Assembly (NCBI GenBank): GCA_024195265.1
Contig: JAJLRJ010000009.1
Coordinates: 29,330,710 to 29,394,709 of the forward strand
Length of the DNA stretch: 64,000 bases
Direction: 5' to 3'
From: Dendrophyllia cribrosa
Lineage: Eukaryota > Cnidaria > Anthozoa > Scleractinia > Dendrophylliidae
A program made the translations under genes and the position numbers. Positions 10,490 to 20,600 of this stretch are shown here, in pieces; the stretch's first letter is position 1, and each line of letters starts with the position of its first letter. The notes under the pieces are model-generated. The model saw nothing but the letters and a program-made list of their open reading frames with translations, was not told where the DNA came from and made no database searches.

Positions 10490-10770
10490 GTTAGTTTTTT
10501 TTGGCTTTGTCCTTTTCAAATGCCGTCACATGCATTATTTTATTGAGCTTGTTGTGTTTCGCCATTTGGTATGAGACCATGTGCGAAACAGAAGCATCTC
10601 GGTTTAGGGAGGCTAAAACGGTTGTCGTAGATGAAAATCTAGTCGATAAAGCTATTCCCCCGTCAACGAAATATAAAAAAACAAATGGGCAACATCCATT
10701 TTCTACGAATGGCAAACTTCTTGGACGGTTCATGCTCCCGTTCTCTGAGATTCGAGAGGAATGTTTAAGG
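10490..10770. other. Unassigned internal segment of the LTR element
   Basis: Fills the gap between palindrome and gag remnant. The plus strand has a 102-codon frame (10501-10809, non-ATG start) with a hydrophobic N-terminal stretch and no recognised domain. It could be an exon fragment picked up by insertion or chance. Confidence 0.3.
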
Positions 10771-10774
10771 ACTA

Positions 10775-11423
10775 TGATTTACACAAGATTATGTCACTTT
10801 CAATTGTGACGTCGCTAGGCTTCTCTTCTCCTCGGACGACAGAACGGTTTTGTTTTCTTGCCTCGGCTTGGCGGCTCATGCGAACGGCGTCTGCGAGTGC
10901 GAGGTCTGATTTTGCTTGTAAGCGATCTGATAGAGTATCGTCAAGGACTCCTACGACAACTCTGTCCCGAATGAGCTGGTCTTTGAGCGTGCCATATTCG
11001 CAAAGTTTGGCAATGCGGTGAAGATCTTAGATAATATAAAGGTATCTACGAGTTCGTCAGGTTATTTGTTTTCGTGTGTTGAAGCGTGCTCGTTCGACTA
11101 TGGTGTTGCGTCGTGCAGCGAAGTAGCTGTTGAGCGCTGTTCTGACTTCTGTGTGCGAAGCTGTTTCTTCGTTTATGCGCAGGGCTTGTGATGATGTTGT
11201 CGGCACATTCCCCCATAGCGTAGAGTAGAGTTCCTACCTGCTCATGTTCCGTTTTATTCTAGAGCCCAAAGGCGATCCTATAACGCTCGAAACGTCTTAG
11301 CCATTTCTGCCACAAGTCGGCTTGATTGAGTTTGTTCGCTCCGTCGAATTTGGTCGGTAGCGGAAGATAATTTACCGCTTGATTGTGATGAACTGCTCCT
11401 GGAGCTTCTTCTTCATCTCCCAT
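10775..11423 (-). pseudogene. Ty3/gypsy gag remnant
   Basis: Not one clean open frame, but the minus strand translates from an ATG at 11423 as MGDEEEAPGAVHHNQAVNY and continues with gag-like blocks: LPTKFDGANKLNQADLWQKW, an in-frame stop, LNSYFAARRNTIVERARFN, then DLHRIAKLCEYGTLKDQLIR, DRVVVGVLDDTLSDRLQAKS and ADAVRMSRQAEARKQN. The order (YF..R.N...ER..FN, then LIRDR.VVG, then RLQ) is characteristic of capsid regions of metazoan gypsy elements. No zinc knuckle remains. Stops and frame changes make it non-functional. It starts just inside the 5' LTR and primer site, as expected for gag. Confidence 0.7.
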
Positions 11424-11465
11424 GTTTAATTATGGCGTTTTATGGGCTGCTTGCCGCTGCCACCA

Positions 11466-13230
11466 TGTTGTATTTGCCGAAAAAAAAAAAGGAACGTGTT
11501 GGAGACAACCAAGATGGCGACAGTTTATTCCACGACTTGCGGCTAAATACAGGAATCGATCCGACTTTTCATTGGACGAGAGAACAATGGAAGGAAACCA
11601 TCTCAGCGCCTCGTTTGCGGGCTCAGGTCTCATCGGTTCAAATGAATTAATATGATCAGCCATAGTTGAGAGCGAAACTATTCTATTTCCCTACGAGTAA
11701 TTGTCTTTAAAAGACTATTAGCTGAGTATGCTCGTTTATACGGTTTAATTGATCGATTGTTAAACCGCCAAGCGCAGAGAAAGAATTGAACATTTAAAGC
11801 AAGTAAACCAACAGACCCTAAACGATAGCTATATATAGTTGGAGTTAAGTTGGAGTAATTCCTTTCATAGCCTCGCTTCGATTGAACGATGGAGGAATCG
11901 ATCCACAATATATAAACTGTAACACAGTTACACGTAAATAAATTCGGCAATGAGATCGATTCCTGTCTTTAGCTGCAAAGCTGTCACTTGGCTAAATACA
12001 GGAATCGATCCGACTTTTCATTGGAGGGAGAACAATGAAATGAAACCCTTGCGGGCTCGGTTTGATAGTTCATTACAAAGCAGTATTTCTTCGTATATTG
12101 AAGTTTTTGCTCTTTTGTTTGAGTTATCAACTGAGTATACTCGCGTTACAGGTTTAGTTGATCGGACGTTGAACCAATCGCGAAGGAAAAATTGACCATT
12201 TGAAGCAAGTAAACCTAAAGGTAAGTAAGAGTGATTCCTGTAATTAGCCATGTTTCGAATCAAGGCTAAAAAGAGGAATCGATCCCTGTCGGATCGATTT
12301 CTGTCATTAGCTCCGAAGGTGCTACTTGGCTAAATACAGGAATAGATCCCGCTATCAGCTTAGCATCCTCTCCTGGCTTGACCTTGGCTCCATTTTTTTA
12401 ATATTGCGTGACAATAGACCAGTAAATGGTTCATTTATGTAAATCACTTTTTTGTCTGTCACATTGACAAACGCTTTTACTTTGGTACTCGGAATTTTTG
12501 TGAGTCTTCTGTATAGCTATCGCCAGCAAAAAACCTCTTCTGTTTTGAAGATTCCGATTTCCCAGACAGGCACCCACGCATAAATCATCCACGCGCGGCT
12601 TTCAAGCCTGGTATGCAAAATATTGCCATCGTTCTCACTTTCCCATCGTTCTCGACTTTCAACTGAAGTCGGATCGATTCCTGTATTTAGCCAAGTGACA
12701 GCTTTGCAGCTAAAGACAGGAATCGATCTCATTGCCGAATTTATTTACGTGTAACTGTGTTACAGTTTATATATTGTGGATCGATTCCTCCTTCTATCGT
12801 TCAATCGAAGCGAGGCTATGAAAGGAATTACTCCAACTTAACTCCAACTATATATAGCTATCGTTTAGGGTCTGTTGGTTTACTTGCTTTAAATGTTCAA
12901 TTCTTTCTCTGCGCTTGGCGGTTTAACAATCGATCAATTAAACCGTATAAACAAGCATACTCAGCTAATAGTCTTTTAAAGAAAATTTCTCGGAGGGAAA
13001 TAGAATAGTTTCGCTCTCAACTATGGCTGATCATATTAATTCATTTGAACCGATGAGCCTGAGCCCGCAAATGAGGCGCTGAGATGGTTTCCTTCCATTG
13101 TTCTCTCGTCCAATGAAAAGTCGGATCGATTCCTGTATTTAGCCGCAAGTTATTCCACGTGGTCCCCGCATGCATTGGGGCACTAATGTTATGTAACATG
13201 CAATGTACTACTTCATGTAATAATCCTACA
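11466..13230 (-). repeat. 5' LTR, split by a fold-back element
   Basis: LTR segments 11466-11534 and 13151-13230 match the other LTR. The break point is the same LTR position as in the 3' LTR, after GTTTATTSCACG. The insertion duplicated TATTCCACG (11526-11534 and 13151-13159). Confidence 0.78.
11535..13150. mobile_element. Fold-back element with long inverted arms, 9-bp target duplication
   Basis: A 1616 bp element starting ACTTGCGGCTAAATAC and ending with its exact inverse. It is flanked by TATTCCACG on both sides. Arms run about 11535-12019 and 12661-13150. The word CAGGAATCGATCCGAC recurs at least four times in both orientations, probably as subterminal binding sites. The open frames within it are mirror copies in the two arms with no domain. 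A 9-bp duplication and long inverted repeats suggest a Mutator-like origin; this is inference. Confidence 0.8.
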
Positions 13231-13303
13231 GTCTCGCCTCGGCAGGTAGGGTAACCCTGGCAGGCGGGACAACTTTTTCTCATATAAACACTTTGGCTCG
13301 CCT

Positions 13304-13376
13304 ACCCGGGGATTAGCGCGCGGAATGACAGCCAGACGGTTCGAGGTTCAAGTCCCGCTCGGGACCTCTTTTTTTT
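13304..13376 (+). repeat. tRNA-like sequence with Pol III-type terminator
   Basis: TTAGCGCGCGG resembles an A-box and GGTTCAAGTCCCG a B-box. CCCGGG and CTCGGG could pair as an acceptor stem, and a nine-T run follows. The arms are too irregular for a working tRNA; likely a SINE or tRNA pseudogene. Confidence 0.35.
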
Positions 13377-13544
13377 TCTTTCTTAATTCTTCGGACTGAA
13401 CATTATGAAAGTGATGTACTGTATTTTTCTTTTGGCGTTTGTCAAAAATCCTTACGTTTAATTTAAAAAAATATTGAACCGTGTCAGTGTGAAAACATAA
13501 GCTTACCGCAATATTGCGTTACGCGTTAGCATTTCTTATTCACG

Positions 13545-14390
13545 GGCTGGCTCTAAGGAGCCTTTGATCAATCTCGCTTGTTGTGTTACGGAGGTTATTT
13601 TCCAAAAGAAACTTTTAGTCTTTATACTGGCATTTGCGATTGAGTTTTGTTTAAAACCAATTGAAGCAGAAGATTTAAAGGTGAAGTCCACAACGCGAAT
13701 TTCGCTTCGGTACTTTGTGATAAGCAAGATTCTATATGGTTGGGATTCCATATTTCTGGTGTATATTTTCACACGGCTAAAGTGCCATTTCGCTTACTAG
13801 CGTGTCGAGGCTTCGTCACACGGTGCTACCGTGTTAATTTTGTTTATCCTATTTGCCGCCGCATCCACTATCTATTCAATACACTAGTTATATATTTAAA
13901 TCAGCCAATTTGATAAGGTACGAGACATCTGTTATGTTTCAAACAATTGCAAACAGGCAAAGCGTACCTATAAATGCAAAGATCAATATACAATTCTGCT
14001 TCAAAAGAAGGTGTCTTACTACCTTTTGCGACATCATTTCGATTTACGCACGCTTTCCAGACACTCTGAAATAAACCTTGTCATCTCTTTGTTTGATCTC
14101 TTAACTCCTTGTTGAACGCTTCCATTGTCTATAAAATAATAGAAAGAGTATAAATATTACTTGGGCGTAAGACTTTTATTTTAAAAATTATATATTTAAT
14201 TTTTTTAGGTACGAAACATCTGTTTTATCCGATTGGAAACAGGCGAAAGGATGTGCTTTACTTCAAACGATGGATTTATGCAAACTTGATGATCTATTTT
14301 CATCACCAAAAATTAATAGTAGAGACAAAATTGCTGAAAGGTTCAATGAATTTGGGTTACGTGAAATATATATTTAAAAAAAATGTCAAT
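13545..14390. repeat. Duplicated non-coding segment, copy 1
   Basis: Similar over most of its length to 51935-53150 (shared words CTTTTGATCAATCTCGCTTG, GCATTTGCGATTGAGTTT, CCACTATCTATTC, AATCAGCCAATTTGAT, CTTGTTGAACGCTTCCATTG). Copy 2 carries a MITE that copy 1 lacks. The short frames here are not conserved between copies, so I call it non-coding. Confidence 0.7.
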
Positions 14391-14404
14391 TGCTGCGAGC
14401 GTAG

Positions 14405-14690
14405 CGAGCACCCGGGGGGGAGCTCCCATATAAAAATGACGGGGGGGCTCGTCAGAAATTTTCGAATAACACCCTAAAAGGTACCATAATCTCGTTTGAT
14501 GGGCGTGGCTCAAAATAATTTTTACCCTTAAGAGGTACCAATTCTTAAACAACACATGTCATATTCTGTCATATTTTTTCGGCTCATACCCTAAAAGGTA
14601 CCGCGATAATTCTAATGGTAGTACGACGAGCACCCCGTCATTTTTACATAGGAGTCCCCCCCCCCGGGTCCCCCCCCCCCCCCAGGAGCG
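14405..14690. mobile_element. GC-capped palindromic MITE
   Basis: The inverted ends CCCGGGGGGGAGCTCCCATA and its counterpart (GGAGTCCCCCCCCCCGGG) enclose AAATGACGGGG and CCCCGTCATTT. Inside, the motif CCCTAA(R)AGGTACC recurs three times. A related G-rich end occurs at 63.52 kb. Non-coding. Confidence 0.6.
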
Positions 14691-15040
14691 AGCAGCAGTC
14701 CTTTTTAACTCAGATACCGGTTTGATTCTCGACGTATGTAGTCGAACATTTTGCCTCGCTTCCGTGCACAGCTGACCATTACAACACGTGCTTTCCCTTC
14801 GCGAGCTCTTCCATAGGCCTGACGTGTTCGTGTAGGACGAGTTTTTGACTTTCTGTATTTGGTGAGTATAATTTGTACCGCTTTGCTACCATGTCACTTA
14901 AGGAGTTGTTCAGTCTTTTCTTTCAAAGCATCTTTGATTTCAAAGCATCGTTGATTGCAAATCATGCGAAAGGAGCGACATAAAATGACCTACAAACCGA
15001 ATCACGAGTTGAGGCGATTTGATCTAGCTGATCTGTGACC

Positions 15041-15170
15041 AAACAAACTGAACTGAACGAATGTGCTCGGTGGCCAGTGTGTCAAACGACCCATTGTGGT
15101 CGCAAACAAACCGAACTGAGCGAATGCGCTCGGTGGCCAATGTGTCAAACAACCCATTGTGGTCGCAAAC
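15041..15170. repeat. Two-copy 63-bp tandem repeat
   Basis: AAACAAACTGAACTGAACGA and its following bases (through GACCCATTGTGGTCGC) occur twice in a row with a few substitutions. Confidence 0.8.
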
Positions 15171-15429
15171 ATATACATTAATTAAAAGACATATTTATTC
15201 ACGCTTAGCTTTGTTGTCATTGTTCTTCTTCTTGTACGCGTTAGTTTATTTGGCCGACATATTTCGACTCCTAATACCTAAATCAAAAGACACCGACATT
15301 ACTACCGAGTACCTCCCAATATTTTTTCGGGAAATTAAGAATGATGCTTTATAACTAGACCATCTGCTCGCAGCACTTTACCTACCATTAGGAACCACTA
15401 GTTTACATGCTAATTACTCATTTTCAGGG

Positions 15430-16085
15430 CAAGTTTAACAAGGCGTGTTTTGTAATTCAAAATATCGGATAACAATTTCGAAGTGGATTTTGTGTTAAAA
15501 CGAAGCGCCAGTTTACGGATAGCTCAGACATATGTTTTAAGCTTGAAAAAACGGCAATGAAAACCTGTTGTAAGTTTTTACGATAAGGGTGATTAAACAA
15601 GAATTTATTTTTCAGAAATCCTGCGACGTTTTATAGACATCTGTGAAAAATTATGGCTTGAAGAATAACACTTCTAAAGCCTTGCCTTTCCCGTTATTTT
15701 GTTATCAGAAAAAATATATTCAATCGCTTTACGTTTCCACACAAAAAACGAGATTTCAGAGAGCAGATCAGAGAGAGTGACACGGTTTTGGCTTTGACCA
15801 AATATTAAACAGAGGTAAAGCTTGCGTGCATCGTGGTTCTCGAAAAACAGCTGCATGTGCGTTTTCAAGCCAGCTGAAAAAGGTGATGATTAAGAATTCA
15901 TTCTACGAATTTTGCGAAATTAATGACGGCTTGATCATCCGCGTTTTGTAAAGAGCTCTTCAAAGGAACGACCCAGAGAGAACTAAAAGGAGTTTTATCC
16001 AGCCTCACGTACAAACTTGAAATATTTCGGATCAATATTTCTTGCGCAGACGGTATTGTTGCGTCTGACCGTTAAGATCCATATT
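15430..16085 (+). promoter_or_regulatory. Conserved upstream region of the GPCR family
   Basis: Similar sequence lies upstream of the receptor copies at 24.2, 43.6 and 58.2 kb (shared words GAAGTGGATTTTG, AAAAACGGCA, GGAGTTTTATCCAGCCTCAC, GTACAAACTTGAAAT, GCGTCTGAGCGTTAAGATCC). It was copied with the coding unit and may include the 5' leader and promoter. I cannot place a TATA box or a start site. Confidence 0.5.
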
Positions 16086-16609
16086 ATGAAAACAACTGCT
16101 GAAGAATTGTTTGCGTCGTACGTCGCTGTTTGTGTCCTAAACGCGTTATTGTCTTATATCGCCATTACGTTGAACGTTATAACAATCCACGCAATAAGAA
16201 AAACTCGGTCGTTACCAAAGACTTTCAAAATATTGCTCCTGAGTCTGGCTGTTTCTGATCTCGGTGTTGGTTTGCTGGTACAACCTTTGTTCATTGTACT
16301 TCGTATCATGGAACTCAAGCAAAACACTAATAACAACCCAACTTACAATGCCACGTACATCGCGTATCTCATCCCGCTAAATTTATTTTGTTATGCTTCG
16401 TTCTTTGGTGTCATGGCTCTGAGTGCAGACAGATTCTTGGCCATCCATCTGCATCTTAGATACAAGGAACTTGTCACTCACAAGCGTGTTGTTGCTGTTG
16501 TCATCTCTGTTTGGGTGTTCAGTGTATTTCTTTCGTTGATTAGGTTGTGGATCCCGGTAAATATTATTTTCGTAATTTTTGCCATAATTGAAACTGCTTG
16601 TATCATTAG
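16086..16609 (+). pseudogene. Rhodopsin-like GPCR, 5' part, split by Academ copy A
   Basis: Starts at ATG 16086 (MKTTAEELF), aligned with the starts of the paralogues; the longer frame upstream begins at a non-ATG codon. It contains TM1-TM4 and most of TM5: LSLAVSDLGVG (Asp2.50), SADRFLAIHLHLRY (DRF in place of DRY) and RLWIPVNIIF. The coding sequence runs into the transposon at codon ATT-AG|T. Joined to 23369-23759 across the insertion it is 915 bp with no stop or frame change (304 residues), so the receptor was intact when the transposon landed. The second extracellular loop is very short and Cys3.25 is absent, as in MECA-type receptors (melanocortin, cannabinoid, adenosine). Confidence 0.88.
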
Positions 16610-17039
16610 TAGTGGGGCGGATATGTGCTGGAATTGTTCACTTTCTGTTAAAAGCATGAAATTTGGCGGAAAGGTAGCTTTTAACGTGTCAATGAAAAGT
16701 TGATATAGTGCCTCCACAAAAATTTCATCTGAGCTGAGTTAAGAGGATGTTTCAAAATGGCCGCCATCTTGAACCGGAAGTGGAATCGCAACTTAATATA
16801 AAAGCTATAAATATTTGAGTGTTTGTCTTAAAAACGGTAACGTAGGAAGCACGTGATCGAGGTTAACTCGAAATTAAATGTTGAGTCCAAAAAACACAAG
16901 AGAAATGCAATTAGGTAATAAACTTTAATGAATGCCATATTCAACCGGAAGTGGCGACGTATCTTGTGTTAAAATAACATTTACTGTCTACCAATAATAT
17001 TTTGCTTTTACATGTATATTTCTTGTGATACAGTGTCAG

Positions 17040-17640
17040 ATTCTTTTTGTTACATTTCTTTGAAGAATAAACTGCTTAATTACTGATAGACTAAGAATCT
17101 GCAACAGTCTGCAGACATTTTAAATCGCGGTATGCTTTCTCTTCATACTAGTGTCACTTTTGTAACATACATTCTGTCTATCCTGCCGTTATAACTTTTA
17201 TGTTAGGTTAATTGATACGTTTCACATATTAACATCCCAAGAACTCACAAACGGCAAGTCTAGTAAGAAACATATTAAGTCATTCAAACTTTGAAAGACA
17301 CTGCTGTTGTAGTACTTATCGGGGCATCTATGATATCCACATCTCTTTAGTTCGTAACTGGTTGCTATCCTGCGTTTTTTCTTTCTTGTACAGTTTAAGT
17401 TACTTTTAGTTTTTCACAAAGAATAAACTGCTTAATTTCTGATTGACTAAGAATTTGTAAACTGCAAACTGCGACACATTTTAAAGAGCGGTATACATTC
17501 TGGCTATCCTGCCGTTAATACTTTAATGTTAGGCTAAAGGATGCATTTGGCATATAAACATTGAACACTCAGCAGTTCTTCTCAACATATCTACATTAGG
17601 AACTCGCAAATGGTAAGTTCAATAAGTAACATACATGTTA
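17040..17640. repeat. Two-copy direct repeat in the 3' part of copy A
   Basis: AAGAATAAACTGCTTAATT begins two similar blocks about 355 bp apart (near 17064 and 17418). Each continues through CTGATTGACTAAGAAT-like sequence, CATTTTAAA..GCGGTAT and CTATCCTGCCGTT. It lies between the transposase stop and the left tip. Confidence 0.7.
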
Positions 17641-17659
17641 GTCATTCAAACCGAGGAGT

Positions 17660-20600
17660 TCATCTGTTGTCACACTCATCAGGACATCTACAGAGGGCCG
17701 TGCAGCGCAGAGAAGCCTTCACACAAGAGCACTTCCTTCGGCAGCCTTTCGTGCAGCCACACCGAACAAGTTCCTGGCAGGAGCCCATCACATCTGGCAG
17801 TGACGTCCAGAAAGGCCTCCACAAACCTCCATCTAAGGTCCAACCCCAGTCTTGTGGACTTGGCAGTGTAGGGTTTGGAGTGAGAGACTGAGCCCAGATG
17901 TATCCTGCTTGGAAAACGGCACGTTTGGAATGCTCCAGTAGGGCTGCTCTTGTTGGTGGGATGCTGTCAAACTGTCTGCCCTTCTTTACAAACAGGTGCT
18001 TACGTGCGTCATTCACCGTTTTTTCTCCACTTGTCCTCTCATACAGTAAAACTACAAAGCGCTCAAGGGTCGCCATGCTCGTTTCGTCGACTTCAGGGGG
18101 TGTACTTCCTAAAGTGAGAAAGGCGGTGGTGGCCTCTGGAAAACTGTTCCATGCGTCCATTGCTGTCTTCTTTCCTCTTCCAATAAAACACGAGACTGTA
18201 TCACAGCCAGTGAAGGCGTGAAAAAATGGGAGTGCACTTGAGACTCGAGGGCCTAGTTTTCTGGAGATTTCATGGGCAGGAATATAGCGAAGGTGTTTGC
18301 CTACGCCAAACCCAACCCAAAGTTCCACAACTCTCCCTTGAAGCTCTTCCAATTTTTCGAAAAAGGCAACGGCCAAAACAAGGACATCAGTGTCAACTGT
18401 ACGCAGAAGGATCCTGGTATGACCACAAGACACCGCATCCGCTGCATGAAGAAGCATCCTTGTGTCAGCTTCTTCATGAGTGCAAGGGGCTAGTCTACCA
18501 ATGTTGTCGCGTGAAATGGGGATGGTGCTCAAGACCTGCTCGCCACAGGTTGAGATTATCTGCTTCTCGACTTCGATTGATGTTACACTTTGGGCGAGAT
18601 ACTTAAACAGTTCTTCCTTGTTTTTGTCGACCCTTAAGAACTCTTTCCAGTTGCGCGGAAGCTTGTTTTCAGCTGCTACACGTTGTCGCACACCAGAACC
18701 ACGCTGACATCGAGTTGTCAATTTCAGGCTATTCTCTAGGTATTCATCCCACACAATATCTAGTCGGTTGACGTGGTTAAGTTGTGCTCTGATGTATGGA
18801 ATGAAAGAATCTAGAGAATACCCTGAAAAAGTTCGTTCATTTCCGGGTTGGATCATATTTACAACTGCCGCTCCATCGATGATAAGGGCGTCTAAATTCT
18901 TTGGCATCTGGCTTTGTGGTGAAGTGAGTGCTTGAAGGTGTTCCGTCAGCTCCGACTTCTTCTTTGGAAGACGCAGATTCCCCTGGTCTGATAACGCCGG
19001 CGGACAGCCTTGGTTCTCATGCCTGAAAAACTCATTTAGATCACCATTTCGGGTCTGGCATGAAATATACAGCCTGGAGAAGAGGGAGCAGTCTCTCTTC
19101 ATTGAGGTTAACTGCTGGCTTGCTTTTGATGGTTTCTTTGAAGACGTCTCAAAGAAGCTGATCTTGTTTCTTGGTATGGTGTCACCTAATGGCTTCTTCC
19201 TATCAACAAGTCGTTCAGAAATGAACATCTCACACTGCTTTCTTCCTTCAGATTCAATCTGGCGCATCCTGGCTACTGCTGATTCCTCTGCAACTACCTT
19301 GGTGTCAAGTACAATGAGATCGCCAGATTCTTCTTGGAAAGGATTTCCCATCTCTTCAACAACTGCAACGAGGGATTTGACATCTTGATGGAATGAGGCC
19401 TGACAACTTTTGTGATCTTCGTGATGCTTTGAGTTCTCCACTGATTCTGTGTTAGGATTCATGCCTGCCTCGAACTCATTAACCAGCCTTGCCATCTCTG
19501 GGCCAGATAACATCCATCTGCGCAGAGCGTTTGGATTTTCCGTCAAGCCAACAGCTCCTCCGTCTCCCTTCACCATGGCATTATTCTGTTCATGTGCTTG
19601 GTCGATGGCTATTGCTGAAAATTGCTTTGGCGTTTTGCTCACGGTGAAGAGCCCTTTCTTGAACTGTGAAGCAACATCTGGAGCCTTCTGATCAAGTTCG
19701 CGCATGTCACGTAGATGGATTGGTAGCCAACGAGCATAGTTGCTGTGATTCATTGCGAAAAGCCATGGTAACATCTTCGAGAGTGCATCAACATAGAGGT
19801 GGAAGTCAGCTGCACGAAGCGACTTGAGAAAAACAAGAAGCAGGAGCTCAAGCTGTAGGGCTGTGTACCAGTACTGAAACTGAGGAAATGCAGAAACTTG
19901 CTGAGTACACCAACAGTCAAAGGACATGTCATCTTCGTTGACTACTCCTTCTTTGTACTTCGCGAACGCCTTCTGGATCAGCAAGAGTAAACAGCAGGCT
20001 GTCACCTGATGGGCCCGACGGGAACGCGTGACACTTGAAGCTTTGACAAAGGAGTCTGCTGTTCCGGGAGACGCAACGTTTGCATCAGCCAACGCAGTGT
20101 TCCATCCACTACCTTCCAGCCATTCTCCTATCACCTTTAGAAACACCATCTCTATATGCAGGCCACCAAACATAACCACGAACTTATCTTCACCGTAGGT
20201 ATCGCTCCAGTTCCACTGAATTTCTTTTGCAACAGCAAATAGTGGCTGATCGAAGGCGATTACCGGAACTTGTCCAGGATTTAGATGGTTTACAGAGAGC
20301 TTGATCACATCCATAGCATGTTTTATCATAGCAATGGACTTGGCTTGATCAGGGAACAGTGGTAACAAGCCTGATAACGCAGATGAACTGGGCAAGCTGT
20401 GTTGCGGATCACGAGAGTGGAACGCCCCCCAAGAAACTACTTCCTCTTCCTTCAAGCCCTCCTGATTACATATAACGTTACTGGAATTCTCAAGCCATCT
20501 TATCTCATCTTTCAAACCACGATCACAGGATCTTCCGTCAGGTTGTATGTTTATGTTGGTTGCTGAAACCTGTGGATTCTTGGTTGGGGCAATAACTGGT

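Larger units (their letters stand above)
7286..13230 (-). mobile_element. Ty3/gypsy-like LTR retrotransposon remnant, host of two nested insertions
   Basis: Read on the minus strand. The 5' LTR begins TGTAGGATTATTACATGAAG at 13230 and ends near 11466. A primer-binding-like TGGTGGCAGCGG and a gag start at 11423 follow. A polypurine tract (GGGGGGAGG, 10157-10166) precedes a 3' LTR starting TGTAGGATTGTTACATGAAG at 10156 and ending at 7286. The 5-bp target duplication GTCTC flanks the whole unit (7281-7285 and 13231-13235). Without insertions each LTR is only about 140-150 bp. The interior is about 1.3 kb and holds only gag, so pol has been lost. Both LTRs were later split by other elements. Confidence 0.75.

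Noticed and set aside
16017..16085. Upstream start for the split receptor
   Set aside because: The codon at 16017 is TTG; the ATG at 16086 matches the start of all paralogues.
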